Source of the DNA: Polaribacter pectinis
GTDB taxonomy: Bacteria > Bacteroidota > Bacteroidia > Flavobacteriales > Flavobacteriaceae
DNA length: 64,000 bases
Assembly: GCF_014352875.1 (NCBI RefSeq)
Contig: NZ_CP060695.1
Span: 2,573,501 to 2,637,500, forward strand
Direction of reading: 5' to 3'
Shown: positions 16,431 through 25,662 of the stretch, piece after piece
How the letters are laid out: every line of letters begins with the position of its first letter
Numbering within the stretch: position 1 is the first letter of the stretch
Made by a program: the position numbers and the translations under genes
The notes under the pieces: model-generated
Told to the model about the DNA's origin: nothing
Database searches by the model: none
The model's input: only the letters and a program-made list of their open reading frames with translations

Positions 16431-16476
16431 AAAAGCAATAGCGGTTTTGGATAACACCTAAACCGCTATTGCTTTT
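16431..16476. terminator. Bidirectional terminator between VOC gene and AlbA_2 operon
   Basis: A perfect 17-bp inverted repeat (16431-16447 / 16460-16476, arm aaaagcaatagcggttt) with a 12-nt loop, T-rich on both sides. It serves the convergent VOC gene and the minus-strand operon ending at 16516. Confidence 0.9.
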
Positions 16477-16515
16477 TAATTATTCTACTACAAATCTTAT
16501 AAAACAAATTCATTA

Positions 16516-17658
16516 CTAATTATACTTCACTTTTCTAATAATGCGTAAAGTTTCCTTATACTTTATGTAAGCAGTTTTATCATCTAAATTTTTAATATAA
16601 TTTTTAGCTTTCTTCAATTGTTCTTCCACTTCTAAAAAACCGTGCAAATAACAAATTAAATAGTTTGTTGGTAATCTTAAAACATCTTCTTTTTCTATTG
16701 TAGAAAGTGATTTATTTCCTTGAATTTTATTGATAATTAAATTGCAATTATTAAAAATATGAATCATAATTTCATCATTAAAAACAGGTGGTTCAAACAA
16801 AAATTCTTTTACAATTGCGTGTTTGCCATTTTCTTTAAAATTGATAATTGTTTTTTCTAAAGGATAGTATTTTTCTTGTTTTTCTAGACCTAAAAAAATA
16901 AATTCTGTAACAATGAATGTATTTTTATTATAACTAATTTGTACATCATCTAATGCAGAAAAAAAGATTTGAACTTGCTCATTTATCAACTCAATATCTA
17001 CTCTAGAAAAATATTCTTCTGCATTAATAATCTTTCTTTCTCCTGCCCAACACAACACAAATTGCTCATTAAAAACTTTATATTGTGGTTTATGTTCTGG
17101 CTTGTGTTTATTTATAAAGTCGAAAACGCCATTTAACGTTTGTTCTAAATTATTGCTTGCATTTATTTCAATTGCATCAACAATTTCTTTGTTTGTGTTT
17201 CTTAACTCAAAATTATGTCCTAAAAAAGGCATAGAATTGCTGCCTCTTCTATAAAAAATGGTGTCTTTTCTATATTTCCAAGCATTTTTTAAAAGTGATG
17301 TAATTTTATTATTTGGGTAAATAGTAACCAAACCTATTACTTTATGACGTGGTAAAGTAGGAAAAGGAACATTTTCATATTCAATTTTTGGTGGATTTTT
17401 TAAATACGCATTAACCAAATTCTGAATTTTAGAATCATCGAAAAAATCGACTCCAATAATTTTATTTTCTTCATCTTCAATACCAATTACAACATAAGAA
17501 TTGTTTTCTGGGTTGGAATTAGAAAGTGCGCAGATGTGTTTTAAGAATTTTGCTTTTCCGTCTTTAGAACTTAAAGATAATTTTTGCTTTTTATCATAAA
17601 AACTATTCTCATCATTATGAGAAAGTAAATTTTTGATTAAAAGTCTTTTGTTAATCAT
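16516..17658 (-). CDS. AlbA_2 (Schlafen-like) domain protein
   Basis: A 380-residue cytoplasmic protein. Residues about 20-150 match the AlbA_2 domain, formerly called AAA_4 and shared with Schlafen proteins: KFLKHICALSNSNPENNSYV, then VIGIEDEENKIIGVDFFDD and RKDTIFYRRGSNSMP. Bacterial copies bind nucleic acid or act as putative regulators; the usual ExK of the active variants is replaced by SFYDKKQK, so nuclease activity is doubtful. The C-terminal 230 residues are not recognised. It is the last gene of a four-gene operon and starts 1 bp after the HD hydrolase gene ends. Stop-to-terminator distance is 39 bp. Confidence 0.7.
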   Translation of the reverse strand: MINKRLLIKNLLSHNDENSFYDKKQKLSLSSKDGKAKFLKHICALSNSNPENNSYVVIGIEDEENKIIGVDFFDDSKIQNLVNAYLKNPPKIEYENVPFPTLPRHKVIGLVTIYPNNKITSLLKNAWKYRKDTIFYRRGSNSMPFLGHNFELRNTNKEIVDAIEINASNNLEQTLNGVFDFINKHKPEHKPQYKVFNEQFVLCWAGERKIINAEEYFSRVDIELINEQVQIFFSALDDVQISYNKNTFIVTEFIFLGLEKQEKYYPLEKTIINFKENGKHAIVKEFLFEPPVFNDEIMIHIFNNCNLIINKIQGNKSLSTIEKEDVLRLPTNYLICYLHGFLEVEEQLKKAKNYIKNLDDKTAYIKYKETLRIIRKVKYN

Positions 17659-17659
17659 T

Positions 17660-18295
17660 TTAATTATAACTATTTAATTCTTTTAGAAGGTTTTCTCTGG
17701 CTTGTTGTTCAAATAAATCTTGATATTTTTCTGTAAAAAATAATTTCTCGCGATTTAAAAATCCTTGTAGAACCTTTTTCCTTGCTGGTATGTATAAAAA
17801 ATTAGGAAACATTCTATATTCCTTTCTTATCTTTTGAGTGTAATCTTCATAAAGATCCCAATTTTGACCTAAAATAGCCAAATCGAAATCTAATAAAAAA
17901 GCATTGTCTAAATCTTCATCAACAATAATTTTATGCTTTTGGGTAGATAAAATTAGGTTAGAAATCTTGTCTTTTTTCAATTCTTTAAAATTAAATTTCT
18001 TCAACTTTTTTAAAGCATATTTTGCACTTCTTTTTTCGTTTCTTTTAGATCTAGATTTGTAAATAATATCATGAAACCAAATTGCAAAAAGCACTTCGTC
18101 TAAATCGTTTATAAAAGCTTCATTTTCTTTAGCTAGATTTAGCATAGCTTCAATATGATCTAAATTATGATAATGCCTATTTCTTTCTGAATAACGTTTC
18201 TTTATTTTTTTTCCAACAGTATTTAATAAAGACAAATCTTTGCAATTTCTTTTACCTAATTCTAACCAATTTTTATTTAACTCTTGTATGTTCAT
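17660..18295 (-). CDS. HD-domain metal-dependent phosphohydrolase (predicted)
   Basis: A 211-residue HD-superfamily protein. RHYHNLDHI (41-48) gives the first His ligands, WFHDIIY (74-80) is the HD doublet (His75-Asp76), followed by RNEKRSAKYA, and DFDLAILG supplies the distal Asp. This pattern fits the predicted metal-dependent HD phosphohydrolases related to HD/PDEase proteins; substrate unknown. The strongly basic sequence (many Lys) would suit a nucleic-acid or nucleotide substrate, but that is inference. It lies 3 bp after the aldo/keto reductase gene and 1 bp before the AlbA_2 gene, so all are co-expressed. Confidence 0.8.
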   Translation of the reverse strand: MNIQELNKNWLELGKRNCKDLSLLNTVGKKIKKRYSERNRHYHNLDHIEAMLNLAKENEAFINDLDEVLFAIWFHDIIYKSRSKRNEKRSAKYALKKLKKFNFKELKKDKISNLILSTQKHKIIVDEDLDNAFLLDFDLAILGQNWDLYEDYTQKIRKEYRMFPNFLYIPARKKVLQGFLNREKLFFTEKYQDLFEQQARENLLKELNSYN

Positions 18296-18298
18296 ATA

Positions 18299-19165
18299 TT
18301 AGTCCATTTCTTCACCTTTACTAGCAACTAACAACTGGAACCAATCTTGTAGTTCTAAATCAATTTCTAATGCTTTATTTGCATCTAAAATACGTTGTTT
18401 ATTTGTTGTGCCAATTACTGGCGAAACTTTTGCTGGGTGTTTTAAGATCCACGCTAATAAAAGTACGTCTATAGTAGAATTGTATTTTTCTGATAATACT
18501 TTTAAAACCTTTTTTATTCGTTTTGTTTGCGCATTTTCTTGTCTAAAAACACTTCCTAAAGGACTCCAACTCATAGCCTGCATTTCCTTTTGTAACATTT
18601 GGTCTAAAACACCATTTTGCATGGCACTATTTTGTGTAAGCGAAAACTCAACCTGATTTACAGAAACAGGAATTTTATCTGCTATTAAATCCACTTGAGA
18701 AGGTGTAAAATTAGACACGCCAAAATTGATTATTTTTCCGCTTTCTTGCAATTCTAAAACGGCTTCTGCAATTTCATTTGGTTGCATTAATGGACTTGGT
18801 CTGTGCAATAAAAAAGTGTCTAAATAATCTGTTTTTAAATTTTTAAGAGATTGTTCTGCAGACCAAACAATGTATTCTTTAGAATAATTATAATGTTTAA
18901 TATGAGTTTTTCTCTGTTCATTTTCTAGCTGAATTCCACATTTAGAAATTAACTGAATATCTTCTCTTTGAAGTCCACTTGCTGCAAAAGCTTTTCCAAA
19001 TTCGGCTTCTGTTGTGTAATTGCCATAAATATCTGCATGGTCGAAAATTGAGTTTCTGTTTTCTGTACAAAAACGAATCATTTCAACTTGTTCTTTAGTA
19101 GAGAATTTTTTACCCCAAATTCCCCAAGACATACAACCTATTATTATTTGTGAAGTTGGTTTCAT
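18299..19165 (-). CDS. Aldo/keto reductase (YdhF-like)
   Basis: A 288-residue NADPH-dependent aldo/keto reductase with the complete catalytic tetrad: Asp42 and Tyr47 in FDHADIYG, Lys77 in LISKCG and His123 in FLLHRPSP. PVIGTTNKQRI near the C-terminus binds the cofactor phosphate. The similarity in MSWGIWGKKFS and the C-terminus suggests the YdhF group. It reduces a carbonyl compound that cannot be specified. It starts 1 bp after the SDR gene, so two oxidoreductases lead this operon. Confidence 0.92.
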   Translation of the reverse strand: MKPTSQIIIGCMSWGIWGKKFSTKEQVEMIRFCTENRNSIFDHADIYGNYTTEAEFGKAFAASGLQREDIQLISKCGIQLENEQRKTHIKHYNYSKEYIVWSAEQSLKNLKTDYLDTFLLHRPSPLMQPNEIAEAVLELQESGKIINFGVSNFTPSQVDLIADKIPVSVNQVEFSLTQNSAMQNGVLDQMLQKEMQAMSWSPLGSVFRQENAQTKRIKKVLKVLSEKYNSTIDVLLLAWILKHPAKVSPVIGTTNKQRILDANKALEIDLELQDWFQLLVASKGEEMD

Positions 19166-19166
19166 G

Positions 19167-19919
19167 CTACTTTTTATTCATAATTGTTGCACTTGCTTGT
19201 GCTGTTGGATACACAACTAAATCTTCGATATTAACATGATAAGGTCTTGTTACTACAAAGTGAATAATATCTGCAATATCTTCTGCTTGTAAAGCTTTAT
19301 AACCTGCATAAACCGATTTTGCTTTTTCAGTATCGCCTTTAAAACGAACTTCAGAAAATTCTGTTTCTACTGCTCCAGGATGAATTGCAGAAACACGTAT
19401 GTTGTGTTTATTTAAATCTATTCTCATTCCCTTATTTAAGGCATCTACAGCATGTTTAGAAGCACAGTATACATTTCCATTCGGGTATACTTCTTTTGCT
19501 GCAATAGAACCAATATTTACTATATAACCATTGTTTCTCTCTGTCATTTGAGGAATGATAGCTTTTGAAACGTATAACAATCCTTTTACATTAATATCTA
19601 ACATTGCATCCCAATCATCAATATCTCCATCTTGTATGGTAGATAAACCATGTGCGTTTCCTGCATTATTTATTAAAATATCTATTTGTTGAAAATCTTT
19701 TGGAAGCGATTTTACAGCTTTTTCAACTTCATTTCTTTTTGAAACATCGAATTGCAAAGTGGTAACTTCTGTAAATTTGCTTAATGCTGTTTTAAGTTCT
19801 TGTAAACGTTCTACTCTTCTGCCGCAAAGAATTAAACGGATGTTATTTTTTGCAAAAATTTCTGCAGTAGCTTTACCTATTCCAGAAGTTGCACCTGTTA
19901 TAAAGGCTGTTGGTTTCAT
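19167..19919 (-). CDS. SDR family NAD(P)-dependent oxidoreductase (YdfG-like)
   Basis: A 250-residue classical short-chain dehydrogenase. TGATSGIG (8-15) is the nucleotide loop, CGRRVERL indicates NADP preference, NNAG is at 83-86, and the catalytic residues are Ser137, Tyr150 and Lys154 (YCASK). IHPGAVETEFSEVRF is typical of the YdfG group that oxidises serine, allo-threonine or 3-hydroxypropionate, so that is the best guess. First gene of a tightly spaced minus-strand operon (gaps 1, 3 and 1 bp). A terminator of the preceding transcription unit lies upstream at 20017-20042. Confidence 0.93.
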   Translation of the reverse strand: MKPTAFITGATSGIGKATAEIFAKNNIRLILCGRRVERLQELKTALSKFTEVTTLQFDVSKRNEVEKAVKSLPKDFQQIDILINNAGNAHGLSTIQDGDIDDWDAMLDINVKGLLYVSKAIIPQMTERNNGYIVNIGSIAAKEVYPNGNVYCASKHAVDALNKGMRIDLNKHNIRVSAIHPGAVETEFSEVRFKGDTEKAKSVYAGYKALQAEDIADIIHFVVTRPYHVNIEDLVVYPTAQASATIMNKK

Positions 19920-20016
19920 TTTAACTTTGTAAATTAATTATGTTTAAAAGTAAATAAATGGATTTTGGGAAACGATTTTTTTACTCTCAAATTTTCATCA
20001 AATTATAAACAAAGAA

Positions 20017-20042
20017 AAAACCGCTCTCTTCAGAGCGGTTTT
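20017..20042 (-). terminator. Terminator after the 313-aa lipoprotein gene
   Basis: Perfect 11-bp stem 20017-20027 / 20032-20042 (aaaaccgctct / agagcggtttt) with a 4-nt loop and a T-run on the minus strand, 50 bp beyond the stop codon. Confidence 0.9.
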
Positions 20043-20092
20043 CCTTTCAATTGACTATTGAAATAGCCAACCAAAAATCAACTAACCAAACT

Positions 20093-21034
20093 TTATTTTA
20101 AATTTCTTCTATTCTTTGTCTTTCTTTCTACTTTAGTACGTTTTCTATTGTTATTCCTTACAATATCTTTCGCTTCTTTTTTAGTTTTTTCACCTTTTAA
20201 ATATTGTACAAATCCTCTTCCTGAAAAATCGTACGTTGTCTCTGAATCTAAATTATAAAGACGAATCTTTCCATCATTTATAACGCTCAATTCGAACTCT
20301 TCTATATCTCCACCATCATAATTAAGTGTTAATATTTTTAGGTCTTGATAACCCGTTACATCATACACTTCATATCCTCCAACGTAACTCCAATCTATAG
20401 AATCAACATGTGTGCCAAAGTTATCTTGAGAACTATAAAAAGTTGTTATATTTTCTGGAGTAAATGCTAAATAATTTTCATCATCAAAAGCATTTTGTAC
20501 ACCTCCATTTGTAGTTGTTTTTTCCCAAGCAACATATTCTTGTAAGAAATATTCTATGTTTTCATAAAACAATTTATCATAATCGAATGTGTTTGTTTGG
20601 TACCCAATTAGGTAATAACTTACATTTTGTCTGTAGTTGTATAATCTAATTTCATTATTAGAAATAATGGTTACATCAAAATCGTTTGCCCCATCTAAAT
20701 CGTGATTTGTTTCTAAAACCCCAGAAAAAGTATCGTAAGTTCCCACGTCAATTCCTAAACCATTTCCTGTTCTACCAATGTCTACAATATTATTGTTTGC
20801 ATATAATATTCCGTTTAAAAACGATAATGTAAATGCTTTAGACACATAAGGTATGTCTCCAGTTCCAGTGGTTCTATGATAATCTACATACCATAAATCG
20901 TAGTCGGAAACTACTCGTTCTAATGAAATCTGATTTTGAAAATCATCTTCGAAAGAGTCTTGAAAAACTGTAGTACATGAGCTAAATAATGCTCCTGTAA
21001 GTATAATTGCGAAAAGTAATTTTAATGATTTCAT
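20093..21034 (-). CDS. Lipoprotein of unknown function with two-fold internal repeat
   Basis: A 313-residue lipoprotein (MKSLKLLFAIILTGALFSSC, lipidated Cys20). Two halves share a pattern: SDYDLWYVDYHRTTGTGDIP with FDVTIISNNEIRLYNY in the first, and SWxYVGGYEVYDVTGYQDL-like sequence with FELSVINDGKIRLYNL in the second, ending in a phenylalanine-rich turn. The last 40 residues are very basic (KTKKEAKDIV, then NNNRKRTKVERKTKNRRN). I recall flavobacterial homologues labelled nicotinic acid mononucleotide adenyltransferase, a label the sequence does not support: no HxGH or nucleotide-binding motif is present. Function unknown; a monocistronic surface or periplasmic protein. Confidence 0.8.
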   Translation of the reverse strand: MKSLKLLFAIILTGALFSSCTTVFQDSFEDDFQNQISLERVVSDYDLWYVDYHRTTGTGDIPYVSKAFTLSFLNGILYANNNIVDIGRTGNGLGIDVGTYDTFSGVLETNHDLDGANDFDVTIISNNEIRLYNYRQNVSYYLIGYQTNTFDYDKLFYENIEYFLQEYVAWEKTTTNGGVQNAFDDENYLAFTPENITTFYSSQDNFGTHVDSIDWSYVGGYEVYDVTGYQDLKILTLNYDGGDIEEFELSVINDGKIRLYNLDSETTYDFSGRGFVQYLKGEKTKKEAKDIVRNNNRKRTKVERKTKNRRNLK

Positions 21035-21088
21035 AAGCTTGTAATTTATGGTTATGCTTATGTAATTTCAAAATACGTGCCAAAAATA

Positions 21089-21114
21089 AAACCCATTCAA
21101 ATTTGAATGGGTTT
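21089..21114 (-). terminator. Terminator after the 164-aa lipoprotein gene
   Basis: Perfect palindrome 21089-21101 / 21102-21114 (aaacccattcaaa / tttgaatgggttt), 21 bp beyond the minus-strand stop, with a T-rich tail on that strand. It separates the two lipoprotein genes. Confidence 0.8.
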
Positions 21115-21135
21115 ATATTGATTATCAGTACTTTA

Positions 21136-21630
21136 TTACTGTTTTTTAACACTTGGATAAAAATCTGGTTTGGTTTGTTCTACGTTTTCAATTTTGTAGT
21201 ATTTTGTTTTTTCGTCAATTTTATAACTAATAATTGCTTCATTTTCTTTCAATTCGAAAGGGAATTTATCGTTTACAGGAACTTTGTTATTGATTTCCAT
21301 TTTAGAATCTGAATGTAAAATTACATCTCTATTTTGATTTCTTTTTTTTGATGTACTAAAATGAGCAGTTAAAAAAGTATTTCCTTTTTCTTCTCTAATT
21401 TCTACTTTTGTTGCTTTATTTAGAAAAAATAAAGAATCGAAAGCAATTGATGATTTTTCTGATAATCGAATTTCAACTCTAGTTCCACTAACTCCAGGCA
21501 AACCTCCTGTCCAGTGATTGTATACTGCAGATTCAATTTTAAAAGGCGGAGTCTTTACAATCTTTGTAGATCCACATTGAGAAAACCCAAATAAAATGGC
21601 TACTATCGATAAAATTTTCATTGTTTTCAT
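21136..21630 (-). CDS. Small lipoprotein of unknown function
   Basis: A 164-residue exported protein with a lipobox-like FSQCGS after a hydrophobic segment (Cys19 from the first ATG; a second ATG at 21621 is also possible). The mature part has a PPFKIESAVYNHWTGGLPGV stretch and then GTRVEIRLSE, which I recall as conserved in flavobacterial unknown lipoproteins, followed by alternating hydrophobic strands. No enzymatic motif. It is bounded by terminators on both sides (21089-21114 and 21683-21709), so it is its own transcription unit. Confidence 0.7.
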   Translation of the reverse strand: MKTMKILSIVAILFGFSQCGSTKIVKTPPFKIESAVYNHWTGGLPGVSGTRVEIRLSEKSSIAFDSLFFLNKATKVEIREEKGNTFLTAHFSTSKKRNQNRDVILHSDSKMEINNKVPVNDKFPFELKENEAIISYKIDEKTKYYKIENVEQTKPDFYPSVKKQ

Positions 21631-21682
21631 TTTTATACTGTTTCTTAAATAAGTTTCAAATGCTATGCCAAGATATAAAAAA

Positions 21683-21709
21683 AGAGCTTATCATTAATTG
21701 ATAAGCTCT
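21683..21709 (-). terminator. Terminator of the ATP synthase operon
   Basis: Perfect 11-bp stem 21683-21693 / 21699-21709 (agagcttatca / tgataagctct), loop ttaat, T-run on the minus strand, about 50 bp beyond the atpG stop. Confidence 0.9.
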
Positions 21710-21761
21710 CTATTATAGAATTTAATCTTCTAAAGTTTAGAAGAAAAATAAAAGATATTAA

Positions 21762-22628
21762 TTAGTTATTTAACGCTTCTGCACCACCAACAATTTCTAA
21801 AATTTCGTTAGTAATTGCTGCTTGTCTTGCTTTGTTATAAGTTAACAATAAATCGTCTCTTAAATCAGTAGCATTATCAGTTGCCTTATGCATTGCAGTC
21901 ATACGTGCACCATGCTCAGATGCAAAACTGTCTCTGATTGATTTGTATAATTGAGTTTTTAAAGATTTTGGTATTAATGCTAATACTATTTCTTCTTTAG
22001 ATGGCTCAAAAATATAATCAGAATTAACTGCATTTGCATCTCCTCCTTCAATTGGTTTTATTGGTAAAAACTGCTCTACTTGTGGAATTTGAGTTGCTGC
22101 GTTTTTAAATTGATTGTAAACAATTTCAATTTTATCATAGCTACCATCTACATATAAGTCCATTAACTTTTCTGCAATTTCAGCAACGTTATTAAAAGTT
22201 AAATTGTCGAATATGTCATTTCTATTATCAATAACTTTGTATTGTTTAGATAAAACATCTGCTGCTTTTTTACCAATTCCAAATATCTCTACTTGTTTAT
22301 CGGCATATTTTGCTGCAATTGTTTTTACAACTTCTTTAGTAATAGAAGAGTTAAAACCACCACACAAACCTCTATTAGAGCTAATAACAACAATTAAAAC
22401 TTTAGAAACTTCTCTTTGTGTAGAATACGTTCCTCCAGCATCACTATCTAAAGTTGCACTTAAATTTTGCAACAATTCAGTTAGTTTAGATGAATAAGGT
22501 CTCATTGCAGTAATTGCATCTTGGGCTTTTTTTAACTTTGCAGCAGATACCATTTTCATGGCAGATGTAATCTGCATTGTAGACCCAATTGAGGTAATTC
22601 TATTACGTATTTCTTTTAAGTTTGCCAT
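21762..22628 (-). CDS. atpG: F0F1 ATP synthase subunit gamma
   Basis: The 288-residue central stalk subunit that rotates inside the alpha3beta3 head. N-terminal helix LKEIRNRITSIGSTMQITSA, then MKMVSAAKLKKAQ, and the C-terminal helix TDLRDDLLLTYNKARQAAIT with NEILEIVGGAEAL are diagnostic. The middle contains the Rossmann-like part (VLIVVISSNRGLCGGFN). Full length for the family. It is the last gene of the operon, 45 bp after atpA. The beta (atpD) and epsilon (atpC) genes do not follow, as expected in Flavobacteriaceae, where they are placed elsewhere. Confidence 0.98.
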   Translation of the reverse strand: MANLKEIRNRITSIGSTMQITSAMKMVSAAKLKKAQDAITAMRPYSSKLTELLQNLSATLDSDAGGTYSTQREVSKVLIVVISSNRGLCGGFNSSITKEVVKTIAAKYADKQVEIFGIGKKAADVLSKQYKVIDNRNDIFDNLTFNNVAEIAEKLMDLYVDGSYDKIEIVYNQFKNAATQIPQVEQFLPIKPIEGGDANAVNSDYIFEPSKEEIVLALIPKSLKTQLYKSIRDSFASEHGARMTAMHKATDNATDLRDDLLLTYNKARQAAITNEILEIVGGAEALNN

Positions 22629-22673
22629 CTACTTTAGTATTTGGTAATTATAGTTTTTAATCTATAATTTAGA

Positions 22674-24254
22674 TTATTTTGCAAAATGAGATGAAACTTC
22701 TTTAGCTGCTGCTGTTAAAGTAGCAATTACTTCATCTGTTAATTTACCAGATTTTAAAGTATCTAAAGTATCTCTATGCTTTGCATTTAAATAATCGATA
22801 TAATCTCTTTCGAACTTTTTTACTTTTTCTACAGGTACATCTTTTAGTAAGTTTTTAGAACCTGCATAAATAATTGCAATTTGGTCTTCTACTGGATAAG
22901 GATCATTTTGAGCTTGTTTTAAAATTTCAACATTACGTTGTCCTTTAGAAATTACACTCATTGTAGCTGCATCTAAATCTGAACCAAACTTTGCAAACGC
23001 TTCTAATTCACGGTATGCTGCTTGATCTAATTTTAAAGTACCAGATACTTTTTTCATAGATTTAATCTGTGCATTACCTCCAACACGAGATACAGAAATA
23101 CCTACGTTAATTGCTGGTCTTACACCTGAGTTAAATAAATCTCCATCTAAGAAAATTTGTCCATCTGTAATCGAAATTACGTTTGTTGGAATATATGCTG
23201 ATACATCTCCTGCTTGAGTCTCAATAATTGGTAATGCAGTTAAAGAACCTCCACCTTTTACAATTCCTTTGATAGAATCTGGTAAATCGTTCATTTCACT
23301 TGCAATTTTATCATCATTAATAACTTTTGCAGCTCTTTCTAATAATCTAGAGTGTAAGTAAAATACATCTCCTGGATATGCCTCACGTCCTGGTGGTCTT
23401 CTTAATAATAAAGAAATTTCACGGTATGCAACAGCTTGTTTTGATAAATCATCAAAAATAATTAAAGCTGGTCTTCCAGAATCTCTAAAATATTCTCCAA
23501 TTGCAGCTCCTGCAAATGGTGCATATACTTGCATTGCTGCAGGATCTGATGCATTTGCTGCTACGATTGTAGTATAAGCTAACGCTCCTTTTTCTTCTAA
23601 CATATTTGCAATTGCTGCAACTGTAGAAGCTTTCTGACCGATAGCAACATATATACAATATACTGGCTCACCAGCATCGTAAAATTCTTTTTGATTTAAA
23701 ATAGTATCTAAAGCTACTGTAGATTTACCTGTTTGACGGTCTCCAATAATCAACTCACGTTGACCTCTACCTACAGGAATCATTGCATCAATAGATTTAA
23801 TACCAGTTTGTAACGGTTCTGTTACTGGCTCACGATAAATAACTCCAGGAGCTCTACGCTCTAAAGGCATTTCGTAAGTGGTACCTTGTATAGGTCCTTT
23901 CCCATCTATTGGGCTACCTAAAGTATCTACAACTCTTCCAACAATTCCTTCACCTGCTCTTAAAGAAGCAATACGTTCTGTACGTTTTACCGTAGAACCT
24001 TCTCTAATTGAAGTTGAAGCTCCTAATAATACAACACCTGCATTATCTTCTTCTAAGTTTAATACGATACCTTCCAATCCGTTTTCGAATTCTACCAATT
24101 CACCATATTGTACATTAGAAAGACCATACACACGTGCAATACCATCTCCTACTTGTAAAACAGTTCCTACTTCATTTAAAGTTGCTTTTGCTTCAAAATT
24201 TGTTAACTGTTGCTTTAAAATTGCTGATACTTCAGCTGGTTTAATACTTGCCAT
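22674..24254 (-). CDS. atpA: F0F1 ATP synthase subunit alpha
   Basis: A 526-residue catalytic-head subunit with the non-catalytic nucleotide site. Walker [10 protein letters not shown] is at 171-179; the Walker B strand is [40 protein letters not shown] is the family signature; the Arg in [11 protein letters not shown] is the arginine that reaches into the catalytic site of beta. Length is normal (about 500-530). Downstream of atpH by 21 bp and upstream of atpG. Confidence 0.99.
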   Translation of the reverse strand: MASIKPAEVSAILKQQLTNFEAKATLNEVGTVLQVGDGIARVYGLSNVQYGELVEFENGLEGIVLNLEEDNAGVVLLGASTSIREGSTVKRTERIASLRAGEGIVGRVVDTLGSPIDGKGPIQGTTYEMPLERRAPGVIYREPVTEPLQTGIKSIDAMIPVGRGQRELIIGDRQTGKSTVALDTILNQKEFYDAGEPVYCIYVAIGQKASTVAAIANMLEEKGALAYTTIVAANASDPAAMQVYAPFAGAAIGEYFRDSGRPALIIFDDLSKQAVAYREISLLLRRPPGREAYPGDVFYLHSRLLERAAKVINDDKIASEMNDLPDSIKGIVKGGGSLTALPIIETQAGDVSAYIPTNVISITDGQIFLDGDLFNSGVRPAINVGISVSRVGGNAQIKSMKKVSGTLKLDQAAYRELEAFAKFGSDLDAATMSVISKGQRNVEILKQAQNDPYPVEDQIAIIYAGSKNLLKDVPVEKVKKFERDYIDYLNAKHRDTLDTLKSGKLTDEVIATLTAAAKEVSSHFAK

Positions 24255-24275
24255 CTTTTATAATTTGATGTATAA

Positions 24276-24833
24276 TTAAATTTTTGGAATAAAATGACTG
24301 TTGTCAAATTCCTTTTTCAATTCGTTTAAATAGTTAGAAATACTTGCATCATATTGCACATCTCCAACACGTAAAATAAATCCTCCTAAAATAGCTGGAT
24401 TAATTACGTTCTCTAAATTTGCTTTTTCGCCGGTTAAAGCTACAATTTTATCTAAAACTTGTTTTTCTATTTCTGTTGATAATGGAACAGCTGTAGTAAC
24501 TTTAGCTACTTGCATGTGCTTATCAAAATCGTAGATTATTGCATATTTTTTTGCAATAGAATCTAACATAGAAATTCTTTTATTATCTTGTAATAATTGA
24601 AATAAACCAAGTGTAATATTATCTACTTTCCCATCAAATAAAGCAGTTAAAACTTTCATTTTATCTGAAGACTTTACAATAGGGCTTCTTAACATTACTT
24701 CAAATTCATCATTTTCAGCAATTGTATTTGCTATAAATAACATATCGTCATTTACTACAGTTTCTGATTTAGAATCTTTAGCAAGATTTAAAATTGCTTT
24801 TGCGTAACGTAGTGCTGCTCTTGAGTCTTTCAT
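24276..24833 (-). CDS. atpH: F0F1 ATP synthase subunit delta
   Basis: The 185-residue peripheral stalk subunit (OSCP homologue) that ties the stator to the top of the alpha3beta3 head. It begins SRAALRYAKAILNLAKDS, shows the six-helix N-domain, and ends with NPAILGGFILRVGDVQYDAS, the family signature in the C-terminal domain. Starts 7 bp after atpF. Nothing unusual. Confidence 0.97.
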   Translation of the reverse strand: MKDSRAALRYAKAILNLAKDSKSETVVNDDMLFIANTIAENDEFEVMLRSPIVKSSDKMKVLTALFDGKVDNITLGLFQLLQDNKRISMLDSIAKKYAIIYDFDKHMQVAKVTTAVPLSTEIEKQVLDKIVALTGEKANLENVINPAILGGFILRVGDVQYDASISNYLNELKKEFDNSHFIPKI

Positions 24834-24840
24834 GCTCTAC

Positions 24841-25341
24841 TTAATTTAAAGTAACATCTTTTAAGATTCCTTCAACTAAATCTAGTTGATCTTTCTTATT
24901 AGATAATTCTTTTTTAATTACAGATTCTGCTATACCTATAGATAATTCTGCAACATTTTTTTTAATTTCTGCTAAAGCTGCTTGCTTTTCTTGCTGAATA
25001 GAAGCTTGTGCTTTTTCTATTAAAGAAGCTGTTACTTCTTTAGCATCTTCTTTAGCTTCTGCAATAATATTATTACTAATATCTCTTGCATCTTTCATCA
25101 TTGCATCTCTTTCTGCTCTTGCTTCTTTTATAAGTTTTGCATTGTCTGCTTGTAAGTTTTGCATTTCTTTACGTGCATTTTCTGCAGCTGCTAAAGCATT
25201 TTCAATACCTGATTCTCTTTCCTCTAAAGATGTTAAGATTGGTTTCCAAGCAAACTTTACCATTAAAGCAATTAAAGCTAATAATAAAATTGTTGATACT
25301 GCAAATAACCCTGGTGAAAAATCGTTTAATAAAGTTTCCAT
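24841..25341 (-). CDS. atpF: F0F1 ATP synthase subunit b
   Basis: A 166-residue stator subunit: an N-terminal membrane helix (FSPGLFAVSTILLLALIALM) followed by FAWKPILTSLEERE and a long Ala/Glu/Lys-rich coiled coil that forms the peripheral stalk with delta. Full length. It follows atpE by 96 bp, the widest gap among the F0 genes, in which a terminator-like hairpin (25390-25414) lies. Confidence 0.97.
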   Translation of the reverse strand: METLLNDFSPGLFAVSTILLLALIALMVKFAWKPILTSLEERESGIENALAAAENARKEMQNLQADNAKLIKEARAERDAMMKDARDISNNIIAEAKEDAKEVTASLIEKAQASIQQEKQAALAEIKKNVAELSIGIAESVIKKELSNKKDQLDLVEGILKDVTLN

Positions 25342-25389
25342 TCTATTAACTAATTTATTTTTTTATTCTTTTTGTTTAATTAAAAATAG

Positions 25390-25414
25390 GTTCTGTAACC
25401 AACCGTTACAGAAC
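25390..25414 (-). terminator. Intercistronic hairpin / possible attenuator after atpE
   Basis: Perfect 10-bp stem 25390-25399 / 25405-25414 (gttctgtaac / gttacagaac) with a 5-nt loop, followed on the minus strand by CCTATTTTTAA. It is placed between atpE and atpF, where partial termination or protection of the upstream message would raise the yield of the c subunit. Confidence 0.65.
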
Positions 25415-25437
25415 GCTATTTTTTGTTTTTGTTTGGA

Positions 25438-25647
<210 letters not shown>

Positions 25648-25662
25648 TTAAACAAACTTTCA

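Noticed and set aside
20093..21034. Annotation as nicotinic acid mononucleotide adenyltransferase
   Set aside because: The protein is a lipoprotein and shows no nucleotidyltransferase HxGH motif or Rossmann-like start.
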